Assembly: GCF_014204795.1 (NCBI RefSeq) | Contig: NZ_JACHMB010000001.1 | Coordinates: forward strand, 7,266,501-7,330,500 | Source: Nonomuraea jabiensis | GTDB lineage: Bacteria > Actinomycetota > Actinomycetes > Streptosporangiales > Streptosporangiaceae | DNA: 64,000 nucleotides | Direction of reading: 5' to 3' | Shown here: one piece after another, positions 55,670-64,000 of the stretch | How positions within the stretch are numbered: position 1 is the stretch's first letter | How the letters are laid out: each line of letters begins with the position of its first letter | Notes under the pieces: generated by a model | What the model saw: the letters and a program-made list of their open reading frames with translations, nothing else | What the model was told of the DNA's origin: nothing | Database searches by the model: none | Program-made: the position numbers and the translations under genes

Positions 55670-58377
55670 CCGCATGGGAGACGGTGGTGGCGGCCATCGA
55701 CACCGGAGACCCGCAGCGGGTCGCCGAACGCGTCCTCGCCCTCGGCGAGCGCGAGCGCCGCGAGGTGGCCGCCCTGCTCCCCGCCCACATCGCCGTCGCC
55801 GAGGAGCGCGCCCAGGCCCGTGACCTGGAACGCTTCGCCAGGAGGGAGCGCGAGAACGAGGCCGCCTGGCGCGAGCACGTGCGCCGGGCCGAGCGCGCCG
55901 GCCGCACCGTCCACGAGTACGAGCGCTGGGAGTGGGGCGCCCCCTGGAACGCGCTCCCGCCGATCGAGCGCGAGGACAACTGGGCCGACTCCCTGCGGGT
56001 CGCGGGCGCGGCCACCATCGGCGGCGCGGCGGCCGTCGTGGCCTGGCTCAACCGCCGCGAGTTCCAGGACCGCGGAATGATGAGCGGCGCCACCACCGAG
56101 ATCCTCGAACGCGTCCTGTCCACCCGCCCGGCCGCCTGGCAGGAGGACTTCGCCACCCGCGCCGCGCTCCGGCTGCGCCCGGCCCCCCGCCGGCGCCGCC
56201 GCTCGGACGAGCTGGACACGCTCACCCTGGCCATGCTGCGCCGCACCGGCGTGGTCCCGCCCGCGCACGACCCCCTCGTCGTGGCCTGGGTGCGCCGGCC
56301 GCCCCTCCGCGAGGACCCGCTGCTCGACCACCTCCTGCCCCGGCTCTTCGAGGCGGAGGGCGTGGGCGCGGTGCTGCGGGGCGAGCCCGCGCAGCCGCCG
56401 GCGCGCGGCACCTGGCTGGCCGCGCTGACGAAACTGGCCGGTCAGGGCCGCCGCGACCTGCTGCTCGACGGGTGCATACGGCGGTTCCTGCGCGGTGGCG
56501 ATGCCGCCGACCTGCGCTTCTTCGTCCGCCTGCACGAGCTGCTCCAGCCGACCCCGGACGAGGTGAGCAAGCACGCCGCCGACTACCTGCGGCTGCTGCC
56601 CGCCGCGCCGGGACCCGTCGCGGAGGCGGCGCTGTGCCACCTGCGCGGGCTGGACCACCTGGACCAGGCCGAGGTGTCGGAGGCGCTGCGGGCGCTGCTG
56701 TTCCGGCCGGAGCGCAAGCTGGTGACGGCCGGGCTGACCTGGCTCGACTCCGTCGCCCGCGCCTGGCCGGGCGACCTCGACGAGCTGGCGCCCGCGCTGG
56801 GGTACGCGTTCGCCTGCGAGTCCGCCGACGTGCAGGGGCGGGCGGTGCGGATCGCGGTCAAGCACGCCAAGCGGTTCACGCCGGTGGGCGCGCAGGCCCT
56901 GCGGGACTCCTTCGGGCTGCTGCCGCACCAGCTCGGGGAGACCCTCGTGGCGGTGTTCGGCGGGGAGGCCGCCGAGGCGCCGCCGGAGCCCTTCACGCCC
57001 GTGCCGCTGCCCGCGCCGCGCTTCGCCGACGCGTTCCCCGGGCCGGTGACCGCGCCCGTGGAGCTTGGACCGTGCGGGGGCGGATGGGAGTCCGCGGAGC
57101 TGTGGCTGGCGGGCGTCGTACGGCTGCACCACGACGACCGGGACGGGCTGGTGGCGAGGCTGTCGGAGTGGCGGCTGGACACCCGCTCGCACGAACGGCC
57201 GTGGCTGGACGTCTGGCAATGGTGCGAGGAGATCGCCCGGCTGATCCTGACCGGTGCCTCCCCGGCTGACGGGCTGCCCCGGGGCGGCGCGGTGTCGGCG
57301 CCGCACCTGTTCCTGCTGCGGCGGTGGGCCGAGGTCCACGCGGCGCTCCGGGACGGCGCCCTCCCGCCGTACCTGCTGGCCGAGCCCACCGAGGGCACCG
57401 GGCACGTGGACGCCGGGGAGCTCGTGGCGCGGCTGGCGGGCTACGAGCGGCGCGGCGTCGAGGCCCTGCCCGCGGACCTGCAGCAGGCGCTGCTGCGGCT
57501 GCCGCGCGAGGTGGCGCCCGAGGTGGTGGCGCGGGCGCGGCGGCTCACCTCGCAGGCGGGGCGGGCGGCGGCCCGGTGGATGGACGGCGGATGCCCCGAG
57601 CCGGTCACGGAGGTCGGCTGGCTCGCCTCCGGGCGGCTGGACCCCGGCGGCGAATACCGCGACGACCGGGCGCCGGCCGGCTCCCGGACCCCCGATCTGG
57701 CGCCCAGGATCCGGGTGGCGCCAACGGGGCTGCCGCTGGTCGACGAGCTGCTCACCGAGCCCGGCTGGCGGCGGCGGGAAGGGCAGGGCGGGCTGCTGGC
57801 GTGGTGGCCGTACGTGATGCCGTCCCACCGGGAGGTCGTCGCCCTGCACTTCGTTCCGTACCTGCTGTACGGATGGCCGGTGCAGGGCGCGGGGCCGCCC
57901 GAGGCGTACGCCCTCGCGCTGGCCGGCGGGCCGTGGGGCGAGGGGATGGCGCTCGTGCTGGCGTTCTTCCTGGCCGACCCGTCCTGGTCGAAGCTGCCCG
58001 TGGTGCGGGCGCGCCTGCTCGTTGACCTGGCGGCGCGCGGCGACGAGGACGCCGAAGGGATCGGCCGGCAGCTCGGGCTGCTGCTGCGCAGGACGTGGTT
58101 CAAGCCCGGCCCGGTCTTCGAGACCCTGGAGAGCGCCGCCGAGCAAGGCGCTCAGTGGGAGGTGTGGCGGATCATGACCGGGTTCCTGCCGGTGTTCCTG
58201 CCGGGGCCGGAGGAACGGCCGCAGACCCGGCACACGCAGGCGCTCACGTTCGCGCTGCGGGCCGCCCGGTGGGCCGGGGCCCGGGGGCCGGTGCCCTGCG
58301 TGGCGGAGATCGCCGAGCGGCGGGCGTCGAACAACTTCGTCCGCGAGGCCCGCCGCCTGCACACCTACCTGACGTGA
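55666..58377 (+). CDS. Large DUF6493-like protein coupled to the SWIM gene
   Basis: A 903-residue protein I know only as the large partner of actinobacterial SWIM proteins (DUF6493, assigned from memory). The N-terminus is charged and helical (residues 30-100, LPAHIAVAEERAQARDLERFARRERENEAAW). The body is helical-repeat-like, with HEAT-type pairs (VAEAALCHLRGLDHLDQAEVSEALRALL, ADVQGRAVRIAVKHAKRF). The C-terminal third has PLVDELLTEPGWRR, WWPYVMPSHREVVALHFVPYLL and WFKPGPVFETLESAAEQGAQWEVWRIMTGFLP. No enzyme motif is visible, so it looks like a scaffold. A perfect 21-bp duplication crosses its stop codon. Confidence 0.75.
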   Translation: MTAWETVVAAIDTGDPQRVAERVLALGERERREVAALLPAHIAVAEERAQARDLERFARRERENEAAWREHVRRAERAGRTVHEYERWEWGAPWNALPPIEREDNWADSLRVAGAATIGGAAAVVAWLNRREFQDRGMMSGATTEILERVLSTRPAAWQEDFATRAALRLRPAPRRRRRSDELDTLTLAMLRRTGVVPPAHDPLVVAWVRRPPLREDPLLDHLLPRLFEAEGVGAVLRGEPAQPPARGTWLAALTKLAGQGRRDLLLDGCIRRFLRGGDAADLRFFVRLHELLQPTPDEVSKHAADYLRLLPAAPGPVAEAALCHLRGLDHLDQAEVSEALRALLFRPERKLVTAGLTWLDSVARAWPGDLDELAPALGYAFACESADVQGRAVRIAVKHAKRFTPVGAQALRDSFGLLPHQLGETLVAVFGGEAAEAPPEPFTPVPLPAPRFADAFPGPVTAPVELGPCGGGWESAELWLAGVVRLHHDDRDGLVARLSEWRLDTRSHERPWLDVWQWCEEIARLILTGASPADGLPRGGAVSAPHLFLLRRWAEVHAALRDGALPPYLLAEPTEGTGHVDAGELVARLAGYERRGVEALPADLQQALLRLPREVAPEVVARARRLTSQAGRAAARWMDGGCPEPVTEVGWLASGRLDPGGEYRDDRAPAGSRTPDLAPRIRVAPTGLPLVDELLTEPGWRRREGQGGLLAWWPYVMPSHREVVALHFVPYLLYGWPVQGAGPPEAYALALAGGPWGEGMALVLAFFLADPSWSKLPVVRARLLVDLAARGDEDAEGIGRQLGLLLRRTWFKPGPVFETLESAAEQGAQWEVWRIMTGFLPVFLPGPEERPQTRHTQALTFALRAARWAGARGPVPCVAEIAERRASNNFVREARRLHTYLT

Positions 58378-58417
58378 CCGCCACGTGACCGCCTCTGACC
58401 GCCACGTGACCGCCTCT
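58376..58417 (+). repeat. Perfect 21-bp tandem duplication across a stop codon
   Basis: The 21-bp unit at 58376-58396 (starting GACCGCCACGTG, ending GCCTCT) is repeated exactly at 58397-58417, with part of a third copy at the 5' edge. The first copy includes the last two bases of the TGA stop of the large gene. Confidence 0.9.
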
Positions 58418-58438
58418 GGCCGGCGTGCCGGTCAGAGG
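58413..58438. terminator. Hairpin between convergent SWIM-operon and AAA genes
   Basis: CCTCTGGCCGG pairs with CCGGTCAGAGG (11 bp, one G-T pair) around CGTG. It overlaps the stop codon of the AAA ATPase gene. Confidence 0.6.
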
Positions 58439-59541
58439 TACAGGCCCGTGGACTCGTCGCCCGGTTGCGGGGTGAACTCGCGGCCCGCGCGCAGGGCGTA
58501 CAGCTGGGCCAGCGTCGCCCCCGACGGGCTGACCCCGTTGGCCGAGCCCAGCCACGCGACGGCCTCCTCCTTGCTCAGCGGCCCGACCTCCACCTGCGCC
58601 AGGCAGCGGCCGGGGCGGACGACGGCCGGGTGGAGGCGGGCGAGGTCCTCGTTGGTGGTGATCGCCACCAGGACGTCCCGCCCCTGGCCGAGCAGGCCGT
58701 CGGTCAGGTTGAGCAGGCGCGAGAGCCCCTGGCCCGCCTGGGCCTTGGCGCCCGAGCTGATCAGCTCGTCGCAGTCCTCCAGGACGAGCAGCCGCCAGCG
58801 CTGGGTGTCCTCGTCGGAGTCGTAGCCGACGGCCACCTCCATCAGGTAGCCCGGCTCGTTGAACAGCCGCTCGGGGTCGAGCACGCAGTCCACCTGGCAC
58901 CAGTCGTGCCACTGCTTGGCCAGCGTGCGCAGCAGCGTGGTCTTGCCGGTGCCCGGCTCGCCGTGCAGCAGGATCAGGCGGCCGTTGACGTCGTCGGGGG
59001 TGATCGACATCAGCCGGTCGAGGGCGGGGCGGACCTTGGCCGAGTAGTTCTTGTTGATCTCGTCCCAGGGCTGGGCCGTGATCGGCTTCTCCGAGCGGGT
59101 GCCGCCGTGCATGCCGCGCCACCAGAAGCCCATCTCGACGTGGTCCACCTCCGGCATGGCCTCTTCGGCGCCCTCGATGCTCTGCGCGAGCACGCTCTTG
59201 GCCAGCTCCTCGTCCACGGCCGTGACGCTGACGGTGGCCGTGCGGTTGCGGTGGCGCACGACGCGCAGGGTCCAGCCCTCGCCGGCGATCAGCCGCGACT
59301 CCGAGCCGTCCTCGACCCGCGCCGTGCGCAGCAGGCGGCCGTCGGCCGGGCTCAGCGGGGCGTCGGGGCGCACGCGCTCCAGATTGGCAAGGCGGGACCA
59401 CGGTTGCGCACCCGTCGCGAACGGCGACAGCGCCAAGGCGTCGATGACGTCGATGGCGGAGTCGGCGTCGTCGATCCAGATGTTCATGGGGAGCTCGGAA
59501 GACTCCCGGCTGGGGAACGGCACCTCCCTCATCACAGACAT
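58432..59541 (-). CDS. AAA ATPase with DUF5925-like N-terminus
   Basis: A protein of about 369 residues. The N-terminal 150 residues (WIDDADSAIDVIDALALSPFATGAQPWSR, VTAVDEELAKSVL) fit the DUF5925 type as I recall it. Then follows an AAA module: Walker A LLHGEPGTGKTTLL (about 193-201), Walker B WRLLVLEDCDELI (251-259), sensor ITTNEDLARLHPAVVRPGRC, with arginine-finger-like Arg residues. This is the classical AAA rather than the MoxR type. It converges on the SWIM operon. The start is uncertain: ATG 59541, 59532 or 59487, none with a clear ribosome binding site. Confidence 0.82.
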   Translation of the reverse strand: MSVMREVPFPSRESSELPMNIWIDDADSAIDVIDALALSPFATGAQPWSRLANLERVRPDAPLSPADGRLLRTARVEDGSESRLIAGEGWTLRVVRHRNRTATVSVTAVDEELAKSVLAQSIEGAEEAMPEVDHVEMGFWWRGMHGGTRSEKPITAQPWDEINKNYSAKVRPALDRLMSITPDDVNGRLILLHGEPGTGKTTLLRTLAKQWHDWCQVDCVLDPERLFNEPGYLMEVAVGYDSDEDTQRWRLLVLEDCDELISSGAKAQAGQGLSRLLNLTDGLLGQGRDVLVAITTNEDLARLHPAVVRPGRCLAQVEVGPLSKEEAVAWLGSANGVSPSGATLAQLYALRAGREFTPQPGDESTGLYL

Positions 59542-59607
59542 AACGTTAATGATCCAGCGTCGAGCCGTCACATGTCGAAGGGTTTTGCGGAAAATTCGGC
59601 GTATCGG

Positions 59608-61038
59608 TTAGGTCTTGGTCAGCGTGCCGGTCTGGGTGACGATGCCGGGGCCGGGCTCGTCCCGCCAGGTGTAGGAGAGACTGTCGCCCTGCTTGGCGAG
59701 CCAGACGGTGCCCGGGATGCAGCCGCCCTCCATCGCTTCCAGCGAGAACGTCAGCCGCGACGCCTCCACCTGGGTCAGCGTGATCGTGCCGCGGCAGCTC
59801 GCGCCGGCGTCCTTCTCGCTCCACTGCGCGGTGGACGCGCCCGGCTTCAGCACCACGCTGTTCTCGGCCCCGTCGCTGTCGAGGGGGTTCGTGCTCTGCG
59901 TCCGGCCCGTCCACGTCCCGGCGTAGGCGGCGGGGATCTTGAGCTTCCCGCCGGAGGTGGCGGGCGTCGTGCTGTCGGCGGACGCCGGCGGGGTGGCCGG
60001 TGGGGTGGACGGTGCTAGGGACTCTGGAGGAGCGGCCGAGGGGGAGCGGTCGTGCTGGTCCGCGAGCGGGGCCGGGGTGCTGTTCACGGAGAGGATCGTG
60101 ATCACGGTCGCGGTGAGGGCGGCCAGGCCCGCCAGCGCGCCGACGAGCAGCCCCCGCGAGCGGGAACGCCCCGTCCCCTGGGTGGTGAGCGCGGCCTGGG
60201 GGCGCGGCCCCGTGCGAAGGCCCTCCGGTACGGCGGGGTCCTGCGGGGCGTTGGGGTTGACCAGGGACATCATCAGGTGCTGGGCCGTGGGCCGCCGCGA
60301 CGGGTCCTTGACCAGGCAGGACGCGATCACCCCGCGCAGGCGCGGCGGCAGCGGCGCCAGGTCCGGCTCAGCGTGGAGCACCCGGTGCAGCACGGCGGGC
60401 ACGGTGTCCGCGCCGAACGGGCTCGTGCCCGTGGCCGCGAACAGCATCGACGCCGCCCACGCGAACACGTCGGAGGCGGGCGAGGCCGGCGAGCCGCCGA
60501 TCTGCTCGGGCGCCAGATAGGCGGGGGTCCCGATCAGGCCGGAGGTCATCGTGGCCGCCCCCTCGGCCCGGGCGATGCCGAAGTCCACCACCCTGGGCCC
60601 GTCGGGCCCGAGCAGCACGTTGGCCGGCTTGAAGTCGCGGTGCACGATCCCGGCCGCGTGGATGGCGGCCAGGGCGGTGGCCGTGCCGACCGCCAGGCGT
60701 TCGAGGTCGCCGCCGCGCAGCGGGCCGCGCTCGCGCACCCGGTCGGCCAGCGAGGGGCCGTCCACGTACTCGCTCACCACGAACGGCCGGGGCCCGTCGG
60801 CCGAGACGTCGAGGACCCGCGCGGTGCAGAAGGAGGCGATGCCCTCCAGCGCGTCCAGCTCGCGCGCCAGCCTGGCCCGCGTCTGCTGGTCACCCGCGCT
60901 CAGCAGCTTGATCGCGACCGGCTCGCCGGCGGCGGTGCGGGCGAGGTAGACCACGCCCTGGCCGCCCTCACCGAGCCGGCCCGACAGGACGTATCCGCCC
61001 AGGGACGGCGGGTCGTCCGGTCGCAGGGGGCTCGCCAT
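59608..61038 (-). CDS. Receptor-like Ser/Thr protein kinase
   Basis: A 476-residue PknB-like protein. The kinase domain is at 14-260: G-loop GRLGEGGQGVVYLA, Lys44 (VAIKLL), Asp135 (VHRDFKPANVLL), Asp152 (VDFGIA) and GTPAYLAPEQ. A Pro-rich linker leads to one transmembrane helix (about 295-316, LLVGALAGLAALTATVITIL), then a Ser/Thr/Pro linker and an extracytoplasmic beta-rich domain (about 365-476) with two Cys (ASCRGTITL, EGGCIPGTV). TAACGT lies exactly 7 nt before ATG 61038, suggesting a leaderless mRNA. It is divergent from the channel gene. Confidence 0.93.
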   Translation of the reverse strand: MASPLRPDDPPSLGGYVLSGRLGEGGQGVVYLARTAAGEPVAIKLLSAGDQQTRARLARELDALEGIASFCTARVLDVSADGPRPFVVSEYVDGPSLADRVRERGPLRGGDLERLAVGTATALAAIHAAGIVHRDFKPANVLLGPDGPRVVDFGIARAEGAATMTSGLIGTPAYLAPEQIGGSPASPASDVFAWAASMLFAATGTSPFGADTVPAVLHRVLHAEPDLAPLPPRLRGVIASCLVKDPSRRPTAQHLMMSLVNPNAPQDPAVPEGLRTGPRPQAALTTQGTGRSRSRGLLVGALAGLAALTATVITILSVNSTPAPLADQHDRSPSAAPPESLAPSTPPATPPASADSTTPATSGGKLKIPAAYAGTWTGRTQSTNPLDSDGAENSVVLKPGASTAQWSEKDAGASCRGTITLTQVEASRLTFSLEAMEGGCIPGTVWLAKQGDSLSYTWRDEPGPGIVTQTGTLTKT

Positions 61039-61045
61039 GGCCGAT

Positions 61046-61051
61046 ACGTTA
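61046..61051 (-). promoter_or_regulatory. -10 hexamer of a probable leaderless kinase promoter
   Basis: On the minus strand TAACGT ends 7 nt before the ATG at 61038; no Shine-Dalgarno is present. Confidence 0.45.
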
Positions 61052-61132
61052 CCGGTCGCCATGCGCTTGTGAAGATCCACCGGTACCTTGGGTCGTTGGC
61101 CAAATCACACCTTAAGCGGAGGTATCGGGGAA

Positions 61133-62998
61133 GTGTCGAAGGCGACGTTCCGTGAACGGGCGCGTTACTGGTTCGACAACACCATGTCCAGGGGGACCGC
61201 CTCGTTGATCGGCTGGCTGGCCGTGGTGTCGGTGGGGCTGATCGTGGTCGTGGCCGGGCTCACGCTCTGGCTGGCACCGAACGAGCCCGACGGCGTGAAC
61301 GGCCCCGGACATGTGCTCTGGATCGCGCTCATGCACGCGCTGAACCCGGGCAAGCTCGCCAGTGACAAGGGTTCGACCGCGTACATGGCCGTGATGTTCG
61401 CGGGGTCGATCGGCGGCCTGTTCGTCGTCAGCATGCTTGTCGGCCTGCTGTCCAACGGGCTCAAGCAGAAGGTGGACCGCCTGCGCAGGGGGCGCTCGCG
61501 GATCGTGGAGTCCGGCCACACGGTGGTGCTCGGCTGGTCGGACCAGGTGTTCACGATCGTGGCCGAGCTGGTCAAGGCGCACGCCAGCCAGAAGGGCTCG
61601 GTCATCGCGGTCCTGGCCGAACGCGACAAGCTGGCCATGGAGGACGACATCCGGGAGGCCGTCGGCGACCTCGGCAGGACCCGGCTGGTCTGCCGCACCG
61701 GACGGCCCACGGAGCCGCGGGACCTCGCGCTGATGAACCTGGCCACCGCCCGCTCCATCGTCGTGCTCTCGCCCGAGGGCGAGGACCCGGACGCGCACGT
61801 CATCAAGATCCTGCTCGCGCTGGCCAAGCGCCGCGGCGTCCACCCGCCGGTGGTCGCCGGGCTCACGTCCAGCCGCAACATCGCCGCCGCCCGCCTGGCC
61901 GGCGGCGAGGACGTGCACCTCGTCGACTCCGACGACACCGCCTCCCGGCTCATCGTGCAGTCCTCGCGCCAGTCGGGCATGTCCGTCGTCTGTATGGACC
62001 TGCTGAACTTCGACGACGGCGAGATCTACCTGCGCACGCCCAAGAAGCTCGTCGGGATGACGTACGGCGAGGCGCTGCACGCCTACCAGACCGCCTCCGT
62101 CATCGGCCTGCGCCGGCCGACCGGCGTCGTGCTGAACCCGCCCATGGACACCGTCATCAACGCCGACGACCAGGTCGTCGTCATCGCGCACGACGACTCC
62201 CACATCCGCCTGGCCGCCGGCAAGCCGTCCCTGGACGAGTCCGCCATCGTCGAGGCGCAGGCGCCGCCCACCGAGCCCGAGCGCACGCTCCTGCTCAACT
62301 GGAACGGCCGGGCCGAGCAGATCGTCCGCTACCTCGACGGCTACGTGGCCCCCGGCTCGGTGCTGGAGATCGCCGCCGACCACCCCAAGGCCGGCACCGG
62401 CCTGGCGGGCCTGCGCAACCTCACCGTGAACGTCAAGGACTGCGACACCACCGACAGGTACGCCCTGGAGTCGCTCGGCGTCGGCCTCTTCCAGCACGTC
62501 ATCGTGCTCTCCGACGACCGCTTCGCCCCCCACCACGCCGACACCCGCACGCTCATGACGCTGCTCCAGCTCCGCGACATGCAGAGCACCCTCGGCGAGC
62601 ACTACTCGATCGTCAGCGAGATGCACGACGAGAACAACCGGGCCCTGGCCGAGGTCACCGAGGCCGACGACATCGTGATCAGCGACACCGTCATCGGCCT
62701 GCTGCTCGCCCAGCTCGCCGAGAACCGGCACCTGGCGGACGTGTTCGGCTACCTGTTCGACTCGCGCGGCTCGGAGATCTACCCCCGGCCCGCCGCCTCC
62801 TACGTCAAGACGGGGACGCGCGTGCACTTCGCCACGGTCGTGGAGTCGGCCAGGCGCAGGGGCGAGACCGCCATCGGCTACCGCAACGCGCTGGCGCGCA
62901 ACGACCCGCCGCACTACGGCATCGTCCTCAACCCCGACAAGTCCGAGCCCATCGTCCTGAACAAGGGCGACTCGGTGATCGTCCTCGCCGAGCGCTGA
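61133..62998 (+). CDS. CASTOR/POLLUX-type ion channel with RCK-like domains
   Basis: A 621-residue protein. TM1 is LIGWLAVVSVGLIVVVAGLTLWL (about 25-48); a pore region ends LWIALMHALNPGKLASDKGSTAYM; TM2 is VMFAGSIGGLFVVSMLVGLLSNGL (about 88-112). Two Rossmann-like domains follow (VVLGWSDQVFTIVAELV from about 133, and LLNWNGRAEQIVRYLDGYVAPGSVLEIAADHP from about 392). This layout matches plant CASTOR/POLLUX and their bacterial homologues, ligand-gated cation channels. GTG 61133 has GGAGG upstream with long spacing. The head-to-head kinase gene may share regulation. Confidence 0.88.
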   Translation: MSKATFRERARYWFDNTMSRGTASLIGWLAVVSVGLIVVVAGLTLWLAPNEPDGVNGPGHVLWIALMHALNPGKLASDKGSTAYMAVMFAGSIGGLFVVSMLVGLLSNGLKQKVDRLRRGRSRIVESGHTVVLGWSDQVFTIVAELVKAHASQKGSVIAVLAERDKLAMEDDIREAVGDLGRTRLVCRTGRPTEPRDLALMNLATARSIVVLSPEGEDPDAHVIKILLALAKRRGVHPPVVAGLTSSRNIAAARLAGGEDVHLVDSDDTASRLIVQSSRQSGMSVVCMDLLNFDDGEIYLRTPKKLVGMTYGEALHAYQTASVIGLRRPTGVVLNPPMDTVINADDQVVVIAHDDSHIRLAAGKPSLDESAIVEAQAPPTEPERTLLLNWNGRAEQIVRYLDGYVAPGSVLEIAADHPKAGTGLAGLRNLTVNVKDCDTTDRYALESLGVGLFQHVIVLSDDRFAPHHADTRTLMTLLQLRDMQSTLGEHYSIVSEMHDENNRALAEVTEADDIVISDTVIGLLLAQLAENRHLADVFGYLFDSRGSEIYPRPAASYVKTGTRVHFATVVESARRRGETAIGYRNALARNDPPHYGIVLNPDKSEPIVLNKGDSVIVLAER

Positions 62999-63003
62999 AA
63001 ACG

Positions 63004-63009
63004 TACAGT
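63004..63009 (+). promoter_or_regulatory. -10 hexamer of a probable leaderless mtnA promoter
   Basis: TACAGT ends 7 nt before the GTG at 63017, just after the channel gene stop. Confidence 0.4.
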
Positions 63010-63016
63010 TTGCCGT

Positions 63017-63955
<939 letters not shown>

Positions 63956-64000
63956 GTCAAATCACCCAACTTCAGGACCTGTCCGCATGCTCCGCGTTAC

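Noticed and set aside
63956..64000. Second tRNA or riboswitch near the window end
   Set aside because: GGTCAAATCA resembles a T-loop by chance only; no stems can be drawn.

Overview
The window is very GC-rich. GTG starts and 4-bp ATGA/GTGA overlaps are common, -10 hexamers often sit directly in front of start codons, and the gene families (SpoIIE phosphatases, actinobacterial Ser/Thr kinases, FCD-GntR, PucR, mycothiol-type DinB, SWIM/DUF6493) point to a chromosomal segment of a filamentous actinomycete, probably Streptosporangiales or a Streptomyces relative. This placement is inferred from composition and families; no marker gene fixes the genus.

Layout. 1-5.98 kb: end of a SpoIIE-type phosphatase gene, a GT4 glycosyltransferase, then a PucR regulator divergent from a two-gene proline catabolic operon (proline dehydrogenase, P5C dehydrogenase). 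6-10.5 kb: GlxA-type AraC regulator plus DJ-1/PfpI protein, an ArsR-like regulator divergent from an MFS exporter, and a kinase-only Ser/Thr kinase. 10.85-12 kb: tRNA-Pro(GGG) followed by a scar with tyrosine-recombinase debris and a lone secreted I36-type inhibitor gene. 12-16.6 kb: a NarL-type two-component system, a membrane protein, a DUF72 protein and a secreted EEP-fold enzyme.

16.7-36 kb is the catabolic core. Two tandem galactarate/talarate-type dehydratases show a gene-conversion tract and are followed by an FCD-GntR regulator embedded in G-rich minisatellites. Next comes a TetR-controlled CoA-dependent degradation cluster (MFS, hotdog hydratase, DUF35 Zn-ribbon, thiolase-like protein, SDR, acyl-CoA ligase) with two matching operators. 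Then a LysR-centred glucarate module follows: a tripartite tricarboxylate (Tct) importer, a universal stress protein and a glucarate-type dehydratase on one strand; LysR, 5-dehydro-4-deoxyglucarate dehydratase and GudD on the other. The same GTATC-N4-GATAC motif lies near both lysR and kdgD.

36-50 kb holds NAD kinase, a YibE/F membrane protein, a second DUF72 protein, a CorA homologue with a GQN filter motif, a TAXI-TRAP/DUF1850 importer divergent from a LuxR regulator, small metabolic genes, and a TetR/flavin-monooxygenase pair with a double operator. 50-54.3 kb is a three-peptidase operon (C39, S9, M20). 54.3-59.5 kb is a SWIM zinc-finger gene coupled to a 903-residue DUF6493-like gene, convergent with an AAA ATPase. 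The window ends with a receptor-like Ser/Thr kinase divergent from a CASTOR/POLLUX-type channel and methylthioribose-1-phosphate isomerase.

The best candidates for under-described biology are the DUF35/thiolase lyase cluster that has no acyl-CoA dehydrogenase, and the SWIM-DUF6493 pair with its neighbouring AAA ATPase.
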